Shown here one piece after another: positions 1 through 8,633 of a stretch of DNA of 64,000 nucleotides. The notes beneath the pieces were generated by a model. The model saw only the letters and a program-made list of their open reading frames with translations, ran no database searches and was not told where the DNA came from. The position numbers and the translations under genes were made by a program. Position 1 is the stretch's first letter; each line of letters begins with the position of its first letter. Origin of the DNA: Sanguibacter hominis ATCC BAA-789 (GTDB lineage: Bacteria; Actinomycetota; Actinomycetes; Actinomycetales; Cellulomonadaceae). The DNA is taken from assembly GCF_012396185.1 (NCBI RefSeq), contig NZ_JAAXOW010000002.1, forward strand, positions 186,001-250,000, given 5' to 3'.

Positions 1-20
1 CCCGTGGTGCGGGGGCGCTC

Positions 21-1844
21 ATGGCGCTCCCGCACCACGACGGCTCCGAGATCTATGTCCAGCAAGGCCCCTACCAGCTCGGGTCCGTCCTCACGGTCCG
101 CGTGCGCGTGCCGCGCGGTTACGGCGAGACTGCCGTCCTCCTGCGCTTCGTCCAGGATGCCGAGCCCCGCACGGTGCGCACCGCTCTCGCGCACAGCGAC
201 GAGCACGACCACTGGTACGAGGCGCAGCTCCCGCTGCACAACCCGGTCACGAGCTACCGGTTCGCTCTCGTGCTGCCTGGCGACGTGCACTGGCTCAACG
301 CCCGCGGGGTCCACGACCGTGGCGTGACGGACGAGAACGACTTCCGCATCACGACTGCCGCTCCCGCGCCCGCGTGGCTCCACCACGCCGTCGTCTACCA
401 GGTGTTCCCGGACCGCTTCGCGCGGTCCGCCGCCGCAGACGAGCGCCCGCTGCCGGACTGGGCCGAGCCCGCCACGTGGGACGACGAGCCTGCCGCGCAC
501 GGCGCCCGCACAGGCAAGCAGCTCTACGGTGGTGACCTCGACGGCGTGATCGAGCACCTCGACCACATCGCCGGCCTCGGTGTGACGACGGTCTACCTCA
601 CGCCCATCTTCCCGGGAAGATCCGCGCACCGGTACGACGCGTCGACGTTCGACCACGTCGACCCGCTGCTCGGCGGCGACGACGCGCTCGCGCGCCTCAG
701 CGAGGCCCTGCACTCCCGCGGCATGCGGATCATGGGCGACATCACGACGAACCACACCGGTGAGGGACACGAGTGGTTCCACCGTGCCCGCACGGACGAG
801 AGCTGCGCCGAGCGCGACTTCTACTACTGGATCGACGGGGGACCGGGGTACGCGAGCTGGCTCGGGCACAGCAACCTGCCGAAGCTCAACTTCGCGTCGC
901 CGGAGCTCGGCCCGCGTCTGATCGACGGACCTCGCTCGGTCATCGGCAGATGGCTCGAAGCACCCTGGTCGCTCGACGGGTGGCGCGTCGACGTCGCCAA
1001 CATGACCGGTCGGTACGCCGACGAGGACCACAACGAGGACGTCGGCCGTCGCCTGCGCGCGACGCTCGCCGAGGTGAACCCCGACGCCGCGCTCATCAGC
1101 GAGCACTTCCACGACGCGCGGGGCGACCTGTCCGGCGAGACGTGGCACGGCAACATGAACTACACGGCGTTCTCGAACCCGGTGTGGACGTGGCTCGCCG
1201 CGCCGGACAACGGCATCCGGTACATGGGAGTCGAGGGGCTCGCGATGCCGCGCCGCACCGGTGCTCAGATGGTCGCCGAGATGCGCGACTTCGACGCCGC
1301 CGTCCCGTGGCAGGTGCTGCTGAACCAGTGGAACATGCTCGGATCGCACGACACCCCGCGCATCCGCACGGTCGTCGGCTCCCGCGAGATGCAGGAGGTC
1401 GCTGCCGGTCTCCTGTTCACGTACCTCGGCGTCCCCGCGATGTTCGCGGGCGACGAGCTCGGGCTCACGGGCACGACAGGCGAGCACTCGCGCGTCCCGA
1501 TGCCGTGGGACAGCCCAGACCGTCGGGACGACGTCATCCATGAGCGCTACCGCACCTTGGCGCGCCTGCGCGCCGAGCACCGTGCGCTGCGCGAAGGTTC
1601 GCTGCGCTGGGTCCTCACGGAGGACGACGCCGTGGGCTACGTCCGCGAGACGACCGACGAGGCGCTCCTCGTCGTCGTCGCGCGTGCCGCGTGGGCAGGT
1701 GCCGAGCTGCGCCTCGCGGTACCGGGCGGCGCGGCTGCGACGCTCTACGGCAGCGCGGACCTCGCGGTCACGGAGCGCGACGGCGCGACGAGCGTCGTCG
1801 TGCCGGGCGACGGGCCGGCGTTCGGGGTGTGGAGGCTGCGATGA
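21..1844 (+). CDS. GH13 alpha-amylase-family glycosidase (neopullulanase / cyclomaltodextrinase type)
   Basis: This is probably a cytoplasmic enzyme hydrolysing alpha-1,4 (and perhaps alpha-1,6) links of malto-oligosaccharides. Residues 1-115 look like the N-terminal beta domain (CBM34-like) of neopullulanases, and the (beta/alpha)8 barrel starts near residue 119 (VVYQVFPDRF). All four GH13 regions are visible: DITTNHTG at 240, GWRVDVANM at 320 (nucleophile Asp324), SEHFHD at 360 (acid/base Glu361) and GSHDTPR at 441 (Asp444). No signal peptide is seen. The 607-residue length fits the subfamily. The start is the first ATG in a frame open to the window edge, so a start further upstream cannot be excluded. 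Substrate specificity cannot be read from the sequence; an alpha-glucosidase is the main alternative. Confidence 0.88.
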   Translation: MALPHHDGSEIYVQQGPYQLGSVLTVRVRVPRGYGETAVLLRFVQDAEPRTVRTALAHSDEHDHWYEAQLPLHNPVTSYRFALVLPGDVHWLNARGVHDRGVTDENDFRITTAAPAPAWLHHAVVYQVFPDRFARSAAADERPLPDWAEPATWDDEPAAHGARTGKQLYGGDLDGVIEHLDHIAGLGVTTVYLTPIFPGRSAHRYDASTFDHVDPLLGGDDALARLSEALHSRGMRIMGDITTNHTGEGHEWFHRARTDESCAERDFYYWIDGGPGYASWLGHSNLPKLNFASPELGPRLIDGPRSVIGRWLEAPWSLDGWRVDVANMTGRYADEDHNEDVGRRLRATLAEVNPDAALISEHFHDARGDLSGETWHGNMNYTAFSNPVWTWLAAPDNGIRYMGVEGLAMPRRTGAQMVAEMRDFDAAVPWQVLLNQWNMLGSHDTPRIRTVVGSREMQEVAAGLLFTYLGVPAMFAGDELGLTGTTGEHSRVPMPWDSPDRRDDVIHERYRTLARLRAEHRALREGSLRWVLTEDDAVGYVRETTDEALLVVVARAAWAGAELRLAVPGGAAATLYGSADLAVTERDGATSVVVPGDGPAFGVWRLR

Positions 1845-1873
1845 GCAGCCACGGGCTGCGCGGGCGGCTGGAC

Positions 1874-1879
1874 TAGGCT
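1874..1879 (+). promoter_or_regulatory. Putative -10 hexamer of a leaderless dgt transcript
   Basis: TAGGCT ends 6 nt before the GTG of dgt, which would place the transcription start at the start codon. No convincing -35 is seen. Confidence 0.45.
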
Positions 1880-1885
1880 TACGCC

Positions 1886-3148
1886 GTGTCAGATCCCGCC
1901 CCGCAGCCTGGTTACGCGCCTGCCGACATGGAGCGCTGGGTGCCCGAGCCGCCCAAGAGCAAGGCCCGCACCCCGTTCGAGCGTGACCGCGCCCGTCTCG
2001 TGCACTCTGCTGCGCTCCGTCGCCTCGGCGCCAAGACGCAGGTGCTCGGCCCGTCGAGCGACGACTTCATCCGCACCCGGCTGACGCACACCCTCGAGGT
2101 CGCGCAGGTCGGCCGCGAGCTCGGGAAGCAGCTCGGCTGCGACCCCGACATCGTCGACACCGCGTGCCTCGCGCACGACCTCGGCCATCCGCCGTTCGGG
2201 CACAACGGCGAGCGTGCGCTCGCCGCCGTCGCCAAGGACATCGGCGGCTTCGAGGGCAACGCCCAGACGCTCCGGCTGCTCACGCGCCTCGAGCCGAAGG
2301 TCTTCACGGACGACGGCGAGGCGGTCGGCCTCAACCTCACGCGTGCGAGCCTCGACGCGTCGGTGAAGTACCCGTGGCGCCTCTGGGAGGGGCCGCAGGG
2401 CCGGCTGAGCCACAAGTTCGGCGTCTACCCCGACGACCTGCCCGTGTTCGAGTGGCTGCGCGAGGGCGCGCCCGAGGGCACGAAGTGCCTCGAGGCGCAG
2501 GTCATGGACCTGGCCGACGACATCTCGTACTCGGTTCACGACGTCGAGGACGCGATCGTCGGCGGCAAGGTCGACCTGTCGCTCACGCGCGACGACGACG
2601 AGCGGTCGCGCGTCATCGACGCGCTCACCACCTGGTACGGCACAAGGTTCACCGAGGACGAGCTCGACGCGGCGATCTCCCGCCTCGACGCCGCGGACCT
2701 GTGGCTGCACGACTTCGACGGGTCGCGCCGCTCGCTCGCCCAGCTCAAGAACGCGACGAGCCAGCTCATCGGCCGGTTCTGCAAGGCCGCGCACCGCGCG
2801 ACGCGCGCGGAGTACGGCGACGGGCCGCTCACCCGGTACGGGGCGAGCCTCGTCGTGCCTGACGACACGGTCGCGGAGATCCTCGTGCTCAAGGGCGTCG
2901 CGGTCGCGTACGTCATGGCGCCGCGCGAGTCGGAGCCGCTCTACCAGGCGCAGCGGCAGCTCCTCACCTCTCTCGTCGAGGTGCTGCTCGAGCGTGCACC
3001 GACGGCTCTCGAGCCGTCGTTCGCCGCCGACTGGCGCGCGGCGGACGACGACGCGGCCCGGCTGCGCGTCGTCGTGGACCAGGTCTCCTCGCTCACGGAC
3101 GTGAGCGCGAGCAAGTGGTACGCGCGGCTCGTGGGCCCGGCCTTCTGA
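1886..3148 (+). CDS. dgt: Deoxyguanosinetriphosphate triphosphohydrolase-like HD protein
   Basis: Dgt-family enzymes hydrolyse dNTPs to deoxynucleoside and triphosphate and help control dNTP pools. The 420-residue product has the HD metal site: a histidine in RLTHTLEV near residue 68, the HD pair at 97-98 in HDLGHPPFGHNGE, and a later metal aspartate in the DDISYSVHD segment. The length fits the short bacterial Dgt subfamily. GTG at 1886 is chosen because the conserved N-terminus follows it and a TAGGCT hexamer ends 6 nt before it. The gene sits 50 nt upstream of dnaG, an order common in actinobacteria and consistent with a nucleotide-supply and replication link. Preference for dGTP is family knowledge, not visible here. 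Confidence 0.93.
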   Translation: MSDPAPQPGYAPADMERWVPEPPKSKARTPFERDRARLVHSAALRRLGAKTQVLGPSSDDFIRTRLTHTLEVAQVGRELGKQLGCDPDIVDTACLAHDLGHPPFGHNGERALAAVAKDIGGFEGNAQTLRLLTRLEPKVFTDDGEAVGLNLTRASLDASVKYPWRLWEGPQGRLSHKFGVYPDDLPVFEWLREGAPEGTKCLEAQVMDLADDISYSVHDVEDAIVGGKVDLSLTRDDDERSRVIDALTTWYGTRFTEDELDAAISRLDAADLWLHDFDGSRRSLAQLKNATSQLIGRFCKAAHRATRAEYGDGPLTRYGASLVVPDDTVAEILVLKGVAVAYVMAPRESEPLYQAQRQLLTSLVEVLLERAPTALEPSFAADWRAADDDAARLRVVVDQVSSLTDVSASKWYARLVGPAF

Positions 3149-3186
3149 CAGCCTGTGCGGCGGCTCTGACGGCCGCCCCGACGCCC

Positions 3187-3192
3187 TAGACT
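3187..3192 (+). promoter_or_regulatory. Putative -10 hexamer of a leaderless dnaG transcript
   Basis: TAGACT ends 6 nt before the GTG of dnaG. This suggests dnaG has its own promoter besides any read-through from dgt. Confidence 0.45.
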
Positions 3193-3198
3193 CGGGGC

Positions 3199-5160
3199 GT
3201 GGCAGGTCTCATCAAGCGCGAGGACGTGGACGCGGTCCGCGAGCGGGCACGCATCGACGAGATCGTGGGTTCGTACGTCACGCTCAAGACGGCGGGCGTC
3301 GGCTCGATGAAGGGTCTGTGCCCCTTCCACGACGAGCGCACCCCCTCCTTCCACGTGCGGCCGCAGGTGGGCCGCTGGCACTGCTTCGGGTGCAACGAGG
3401 GCGGCGACGTCATCTCGTTCGTCCAGAAGATCGACGGTCTCGGATTCACGGAGGCGGTCGAGCACCTCGCGCAGCGCGTCGGCATCCAGCTGCGCTACGA
3501 GGAGGGTGGCGGGCCGCGCCGCTCGGAGGAGCCGGGCAAGCGCCAGCGCATCATCGAGGCTAACCGTACCGCCGCGCAGTTCTACGCGGAGCAGCTCTTC
3601 TCGCCGGGCGCGACGGTCGCGCGCGAGTTCCTGGCGCAACGCAGCTTCGACCGCGCCGCGGCCGAGACGTTCGGCGTCGGCTACGCGCCGCAGGGGTGGA
3701 GCGCGCTGCTCACGCACCTGCGTGCCAAGGGCTTCTCGGAAGCCGAGCTGCTCGCAGCGGGCCTCGTGTCCCAGGGCAACCGCGGCGTCTACGACCGGTT
3801 CCGCGGGCGTCTCATCTGGCCGATCCGCGACGTGACGGGCGAGGTCATCGGGTTCGGCGCGCGGCGCCTGTTCGACGACGACCAGGGCCCCAAGTACCTC
3901 AACACCCCCGAGACTGCCGTCTACAAGAAGTCACAGGTGCTGTACGGCCTCGACCTCGCCAAGCGCGAGATCGCGAAGACGAAGCGGGTCGTCGTCGTCG
4001 AGGGGTACACGGACGTCATGGCGGCGCACCTGTCTGGCGTCGGAACCGCCGTCGCGACGTGCGGCACGGCGTTCGGCAGCGACCACGTGCGGGTCGTGCG
4101 CCGCCTCGTCGGCGACACGTCGGCCGGCTCGGGCGTCCAGCTGGCGGGTGGTGGCTCGACGGGCGGCGAGATCATCTTCACGTTCGACGGCGACGCCGCC
4201 GGGCAGAAGGCCGCGATGCGCGCGTTCGCGGAGGACCAGCGTTTCTACGCGCAGACGTTCGTCGCGGTCGAGAAGAGCGGCATGGACCCGTGCGAGCTGC
4301 GGCTCGCACGCGGCCCCGAGGCGGTGCGTGCCCTCGTCGACGCGCGGCAGCCGCTGTTCGAGTTCGTCATCCGCACGACGCTCGCGACGTTCGACCTCAG
4401 CACCGCTGAGGGCCGCGTCGGCGCGCTGCGTGCCGCGGCGCCCGCCGTCGCGAGCATCCGCGACTCCGCACTCAAGCCGGAGTACACCCGGATGCTCGCC
4501 GGATGGCTCGGCATGGACGGCGAGACCGTGCGTCGCGCCGTCGGCTCGGCGCAGCAGGCAGGTCAGCGCGCCGCGCAGGGCCCGGGGGAGAAGCAGGCGC
4601 GGCCCGACGGCGAGCCGGGCCGCCACGCCGCACCGTCTGAGGCCTACCCGGCCGAGCGCGCCCCGGGCGCCTTCTCGCGTCCCGACCGCACCGACCCGGT
4701 CGCCCGTCTTGAGCGCGAGGTCCTCGAGGCGGTGCTGCAGCACCCAGGCTCCGTCCCGCCCGAGTTCGACGAGCTCGGCGCCGACGCGTTCTCCGTACCT
4801 GCCTGGCGCGCGGTGCACGAGGCGATCCGTGCTGCCGGTGGTGTGCAGACGACGACGGATCCGGCCCACTGGGTCTCCCGCGTCCTCGAGGAGGCCTCCG
4901 CTCCGGTGGCCGGGATCGTCAACGAGCTCGCGGTCGCACCGCTCCCGGAGGACCGGGAGTCCGCTGTCGAGGACTACGTGCGCGGCGTCGTCCGGTCGCT
5001 CGTCGAGATGCAGTACACGCGCCGCATCGCCGACCTGCGCTCAGCGCTCCAGCGTACGGACGCGCAGGCCGACCCCGACGGGTACCAGGCGATCTTCGCG
5101 GAGCTGCTCGGCATCGAGGCGCAGCGCCGCGAGCTGCGCTCGCTCGACCAGGGCGACTGA
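3199..5160 (+). CDS. dnaG: DNA primase DnaG
   Basis: Primase makes the RNA primers for lagging-strand synthesis and works with the replicative helicase. The 653-residue product has the N-terminal zinc-binding domain (Cys41, His44, Cys62, Cys65; motif HCFGC). The TOPRIM core has the catalytic Glu268 in VVVVEGYTD and the DxD of FDGDAAG near 330-332. A helicase-interacting C-terminal region lies beyond a Pro/Gly/Ala-rich linker around 455-500. Between the conserved RRL segment and the FDGD strand there is a Gly/Ser-rich stretch (SAGSGVQLAGGGSTGG) that looks about ten residues longer than in other actinobacterial primases I recall. The GTG start is preceded by a TAGACT hexamer rather than a ribosome binding site. 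It ends 4 nt from the convergent acetyltransferase gene. Confidence 0.97.
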   Translation: MAGLIKREDVDAVRERARIDEIVGSYVTLKTAGVGSMKGLCPFHDERTPSFHVRPQVGRWHCFGCNEGGDVISFVQKIDGLGFTEAVEHLAQRVGIQLRYEEGGGPRRSEEPGKRQRIIEANRTAAQFYAEQLFSPGATVAREFLAQRSFDRAAAETFGVGYAPQGWSALLTHLRAKGFSEAELLAAGLVSQGNRGVYDRFRGRLIWPIRDVTGEVIGFGARRLFDDDQGPKYLNTPETAVYKKSQVLYGLDLAKREIAKTKRVVVVEGYTDVMAAHLSGVGTAVATCGTAFGSDHVRVVRRLVGDTSAGSGVQLAGGGSTGGEIIFTFDGDAAGQKAAMRAFAEDQRFYAQTFVAVEKSGMDPCELRLARGPEAVRALVDARQPLFEFVIRTTLATFDLSTAEGRVGALRAAAPAVASIRDSALKPEYTRMLAGWLGMDGETVRRAVGSAQQAGQRAAQGPGEKQARPDGEPGRHAAPSEAYPAERAPGAFSRPDRTDPVARLEREVLEAVLQHPGSVPPEFDELGADAFSVPAWRAVHEAIRAAGGVQTTTDPAHWVSRVLEEASAPVAGIVNELAVAPLPEDRESAVEDYVRGVVRSLVEMQYTRRIADLRSALQRTDAQADPDGYQAIFAELLGIEAQRRELRSLDQGD

Positions 5161-5164
5161 CCTC

Positions 5165-5614
5165 CTAGGGCAGGGGGCGCGACCAGGCGACCTCGCGGTC
5201 GAGCTGTCCGGTCTGGCGGAAGAGACGCACCTGGCACGAGTCTGCGAGGAGGTCTGCGAGCCGGTCGCGGTCGGCCAGCTCGAAGCCGAGCGACTGCCAG
5301 AACGGCCCTGAACGCCGGCTGAACAGCCATGCGGTCGTCGCACCCTCCGCGGCGGCCTGCTCGAGGGCGAAGCGGGCGAGGCGGCTCCCACGTCCGGCCG
5401 TGCGTCGGTCTGGTCGGACGGCGACGCTGCGGATCAGTGCGTGACGCCCGTCGAGCGAGAGCTCGTAACCGGTAGCACCGATGACGTCGTCGCCCTCGTG
5501 CTCGACCCACAGCCGTACGTCTGGGGCGTCGAGGCCGCTGAGCGTCAGGTCCATCTCGCTGAGGAAGGCGACGAGCGCATCCGTGTGCGCCGGGTCGACG
5601 ACGGTGAGCATCAC
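5165..5614 (-). CDS. GNAT-family N-acetyltransferase (ArsN2-like)
   Basis: This is a small acetyl-CoA-dependent acyltransferase of unknown substrate. The 149 residues cover a complete single GNAT domain. The acetyl-CoA binding turn appears as the Arg/Gly-rich segment RPDRRTAGRGSRLARF after the strand ALIRSVAVRP, followed by a C-terminal strand around FWQSLGFEL. The overall pattern resembles the ArsN2 group of arsenic-operon acetyltransferases, but no arsenic genes are nearby. The product begins with two possible starts in a row, GTG 5614 and ATG 5611. Both lie within 5 nt of the 3' end of the upstream tRNA on the same strand, so no free leader or ribosome binding site exists. It is probably cotranscribed with that tRNA. 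Confidence 0.8.
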   Translation of the reverse strand: MMLTVVDPAHTDALVAFLSEMDLTLSGLDAPDVRLWVEHEGDDVIGATGYELSLDGRHALIRSVAVRPDRRTAGRGSRLARFALEQAAAEGATTAWLFSRRSGPFWQSLGFELADRDRLADLLADSCQVRLFRQTGQLDREVAWSRPLP

Positions 5615-5615
5615 G

Positions 5616-5689
5616 TGGGGCGTCTGGGGCTTGAACCCAGGACCGACGGATTATGAGTCCGCTGCTCTGACCGACTGAGCTAACGCCCC
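5616..5689 (-). tRNA. tRNA with CAT anticodon (tRNA-Ile2 or elongator tRNA-Met)
   Basis: Read on the minus strand this is a 74-nt cloverleaf. It has a perfect 7-bp acceptor stem (GGGGCGT / ACGCCCC), discriminator A, a standard D arm, a GCGGA/TCCGT anticodon stem with loop CTCATAA, and a GGTTCAAGC T arm. CCA is not encoded. The CAT anticodon and A73 fit either the TilS-modified isoleucine tRNA or elongator methionine tRNA. Initiator tRNA is unlikely because the acceptor is fully paired at position 1-72. I lean to tRNA-Ile2 but cannot decide by eye. Confidence 0.9.
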
Positions 5690-5757
5690 TGGGACCCTGC
5701 GGGTCCGCGGGACAATCTACCGGGTGGTGAAGGTCCGTCCCGCACGGCACGGCGCGC

Positions 5758-5763
5758 TAGCGT
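5758..5763 (+). promoter_or_regulatory. Putative -10 hexamer, leaderless gene at 5770
   Basis: TAGCGT ends exactly 6 nt before the ATG at 5770. Confidence 0.4.
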
Positions 5764-5769
5764 GGGGTC

Positions 5770-6294
5770 ATGGGACTTCTGAGCCGCGGCCACCGTGCCG
5801 AGCACGACAGGCTGGCACGTCAGCACGCGCAGGAGCGTGCACTCGCCGGCGCACAGGTCACGCGCGGCGCGGGGGAGCCGGGCGAGGGCTGGGCCGTCGC
5901 GACGCCGCACCGGCTCGTGCTCGCCTTCGGTGAGGACGTCGTCGTGCGCCGGTGGTGCGACGTCGACCACGGGGCGCTCGACGCGCAGAGCGCGCAGCTG
6001 ACGATCACCTGGGTCGACGGTGCGCCGGAGACGGTCATCACCCTGACGGACGACAAGCCTCAGGCGTTCGCCCGGACGTTCCGGGAGCGCGTGCAGTCGT
6101 CGGTCGTCCACGCGGAGACCATCAAGCTGCCTCAGGGCGGGGCCGTGCGCGTCGTGGTGCGGCGTGACGAGACCGACGGTCTCTTCTCCGAGGTGCTCGG
6201 CGACGGCTACGTCAGGCTTGACGACCCGGCGACGGCCGCCCTGGTCACAGCCGCCGAGACGAGGGTCCGCGAGGCGGTCGGCCTGCCCCTCTGA
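5770..6294 (+). CDS. Conserved actinobacterial hypothetical protein
   Basis: I do not recognise a named family. The 174-residue product has no signal peptide or membrane segment. The first 30 residues are charged and helical (RAEHDRLARQHAQERALA). The rest alternates short strands, with a segment reminiscent of a PH-like fold (RLVLAFGEDVVVRRWCDVDHG and the following strands) and a final helix. Proteins of this kind occur beside dnaG in other actinobacteria as far as I recall. It stands alone between two tRNA genes, with its own TAGCGT hexamer 6 nt before the ATG. Codon use is typical of the chromosome, so it is very probably real. Confidence 0.75.
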   Translation: MGLLSRGHRAEHDRLARQHAQERALAGAQVTRGAGEPGEGWAVATPHRLVLAFGEDVVVRRWCDVDHGALDAQSAQLTITWVDGAPETVITLTDDKPQAFARTFRERVQSSVVHAETIKLPQGGAVRVVVRRDETDGLFSEVLGDGYVRLDDPATAALVTAAETRVREAVGLPL

Positions 6295-6359
6295 GTGGTT
6301 CGAAGCACCCTTCCGATCCTGGTAGAGTTCTTCTCGTTCGTCACGGCGAACAAGCGCGA

Positions 6360-6432
<73 letters not shown>

Positions 6433-6438
6433 CGTCGG

Positions 6439-6469
6439 AAGGCCCGGAATCTTCAGGATTCCGGGCCTT
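6439..6469. terminator. Intrinsic terminator after tRNA-Asn
   Basis: A perfect 13-bp stem (AAGGCCCGGAATC and its complement) with a 5-nt loop lies 7 nt after the tRNA. It also lies beyond the stop of the convergent acyltransferase gene, so it may act in both directions. Confidence 0.8.
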
Positions 6470-6556
6470 CGTCGTTCCACGCCGGTCGCGCGGACGGCAG
6501 CCGGTGCCCGACCGTGTCCCGCCGGTTCGGCAGCGCGCCCGGTGCGGCGTCGAGAG

Positions 6557-8536
6557 CTACGCCGCGAGGGCCTTGAGCTGCTTGCGCAACAGGTCGGCGT
6601 ACGCGGCGACCCCTGCCATGTTGGGGTGCGTGCGGTCGGCGTGCAGCAACCCCGGGTGCTCGGCGACGTGCTCGTGCCAGTCGACGACGTGGACGTTGGG
6701 ACGGCCCGCGACGCGCTCGACGAGCGTGGCGTTCGCGTCGTCCACCCAGTAGCTGACGCCAACGATCGTGTAGATGATCACCTGCCGGTCCGGTCCGATG
6801 AGGTCGAGCGTCTCGTCGAGCGCCGCGAGCGCGGCGTCGTGCTTGAGCCCGCCGTTGGTCCCGAAGTTGAGCAGGACCACCGGGCGCAGCCGTCCCTTCT
6901 TCTCGGCCGCGCGGACGCGCGCCGGGGCGTCGGCCCACTGGCGGATCGGCTTGGCGTCGATCGAGATCTGGGGGAACTCGTTGTAGAGGGTCGGCGCGGC
7001 GGCTGAGAGGACGGAGTCACCGAACGCGATGACGTCGGCGCCGTCGATCTTCGTGCTGGGCTTCTTCGTGGGCGTGCTGCCCGGTGCTTGTGTCGGCTCG
7101 TGAGAGGGATCCGTCGAGGGCTCCTGCGTGGGGCCGGCCGACGGCGCGTCGGTCGGGTCGTCCGCGGGTGTGGCCTCGCGGTCGGCGATCTCCTGCAGCG
7201 CGGCCTCGATCGCGGCCTGCGTCGACGAGACCCGCGGTGCGGTCGCGACCGAGACCACGGCACCGAGGACGAGTGTCGCGACGAGGACCGCGGCCGTGCG
7301 AGCGAGCGGACGCGGCCCGCGCACGGCGGCGAGCACGCGCCGCGCCACGGCGCGAAAGCCGTCACGCCGCACGGGCGTCTCGATGAACCGGTGGCTCGCG
7401 GCAGCGAGCACGAACGTGACGACGACGGCGACGAGCGGGACGCGCCACCACAGCGCGCTGCCGGGCGCGTCACCGAAGACCTCGCGCACAATCAGGATGA
7501 CGGGCCAGTGCCACAGGTACAGGCCGTACGAGCGATCGCCGACCCATTCGACGGGCCGCAGCTCGAGCGCACGCAGGAGGCTGGGAGGGCTTTCGTGCAC
7601 GCACGCGAGGACGAGAGCCAGGGCCGCGAGGGAGCCGACGGCGATGCCGCCCCGGTAGGCCCACGCGGCGTCGGCCGCCATCGTGGCGCCGAGGACCGCG
7701 AGGACGCCGAGCCCGACGAACGGGAGCGTGCGCGGCCAGGTCCCCTCGGACGGGATGCGGAGGTTCCCGGTGACCGCGATCGCCGCAGAGGCACCGACGA
7801 GCAGCCCGAAGAGGTGTGTTCCTGTGCCGTAGTAGACCCGTGTCGGGTCGTCCCCGGGCGTGTAGGTCGCTGCCATGGCGACAGCGCTCGCGACCGCCCC
7901 GGCCGCGACGAGGAGCGCCATGGCGCGCGCCCCGGCACGCTGGTGCAGGCGCGCCGCGAGCAGCACCAGTCCGAGGAGGGCGAGGGGCCACAGCAGGTAG
8001 AACTGCTCCTCGATCGCGAGCGACCAGAACGGTTGGAACAGCTCGGGGGCGGTCGCGTCGAAATAGCTCGTGCCCGCACCGATCTCGAGCCAGTTCGTCG
8101 AGAACGTGAGCGCACCGAGCCACTGCCGGCGCACGCCGACGAGCAGGTCCGCCTCGACGAGGCGCGCGGCGACCGTGGCGACGACGAGGACGATGACGAG
8201 AGCGGGCAGCAGCCGGCGGGCGCGGCGCTTCCAGAAGTCGGGAAGGTCGAGGTGGCCGGTGCCGCTCATCTGCCGCATCAGCAGTGTGGTGATGAGGAAC
8301 CCGCTGACGACGAAGAAGACGTCGACGCCGAGGAAGCCTCCCACGACGACGTCAGGCCACAGGTGGTAGGCGATGACCGCGAGGACGGCGAGCGCGCGCA
8401 GCCCGTCGAGACCGCGGATCCGCCCGCCGTGGCGAGCGGGACGAGCCTCGCCCGAGCCGGTGCGTGCGTCCGCGACGTGCGCTGTCGTCACGACGACGGC
8501 TCGCACGATGCGCTCATGAGGAGATGCTAGAGCCAC
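6557..8536 (-). CDS. Acyltransferase-3 (OafA/YrhL-like) membrane protein with C-terminal SGNH domain
   Basis: This membrane enzyme probably transfers acetyl or another acyl group to an envelope polysaccharide or peptidoglycan. Residues ~40-400 are the acyltransferase-3 domain with about ten membrane segments, opening with RGLDGLRALAVLAVIAYH (the conserved histidine) and FFVVSGFLIT. A Pro/Ser/Thr-rich linker (about 465-495) leads to an SGNH hydrolase domain: GDSV in block I, GTNGG in block III and the Asp/His pair in DRTHPN near the C-terminus. The two-domain layout matches OafA and peptidoglycan O-acetyltransferases with a fused SGNH module. The GTG start at 8536 is the longest option; later GTGs in the first 20 codons are possible. 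It diverges from the ABC gene at 8634. Confidence 0.9.
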   Translation of the reverse strand: MALASPHERIVRAVVVTTAHVADARTGSGEARPARHGGRIRGLDGLRALAVLAVIAYHLWPDVVVGGFLGVDVFFVVSGFLITTLLMRQMSGTGHLDLPDFWKRRARRLLPALVIVLVVATVAARLVEADLLVGVRRQWLGALTFSTNWLEIGAGTSYFDATAPELFQPFWSLAIEEQFYLLWPLALLGLVLLAARLHQRAGARAMALLVAAGAVASAVAMAATYTPGDDPTRVYYGTGTHLFGLLVGASAAIAVTGNLRIPSEGTWPRTLPFVGLGVLAVLGATMAADAAWAYRGGIAVGSLAALALVLACVHESPPSLLRALELRPVEWVGDRSYGLYLWHWPVILIVREVFGDAPGSALWWRVPLVAVVVTFVLAAASHRFIETPVRRDGFRAVARRVLAAVRGPRPLARTAAVLVATLVLGAVVSVATAPRVSSTQAAIEAALQEIADREATPADDPTDAPSAGPTQEPSTDPSHEPTQAPGSTPTKKPSTKIDGADVIAFGDSVLSAAAPTLYNEFPQISIDAKPIRQWADAPARVRAAEKKGRLRPVVLLNFGTNGGLKHDAALAALDETLDLIGPDRQVIIYTIVGVSYWVDDANATLVERVAGRPNVHVVDWHEHVAEHPGLLHADRTHPNMAGVAAYADLLRKQLKALAA

Positions 8537-8633
8537 CCGGCCCCGGAGCGAGAGGGTGACACCCTCGGCGTCTGGCCCCTAGCCTCGACAGTGAGGCGGT
8601 CGCGACGCGACCGCACCGGCGAGCGGGGTTCCC

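Noticed and set aside
5616-5689. Initiator tRNA-Met
   Set aside because: The first acceptor pair is a normal G-C. Bacterial initiators have an unpaired 1-72 position.
7088-8530. A 480-codon frame opposite the acyltransferase gene
   Set aside because: The composition is Arg/Asp/Gly-rich shadow sequence. The minus strand has a clear acyltransferase-3 and SGNH protein.
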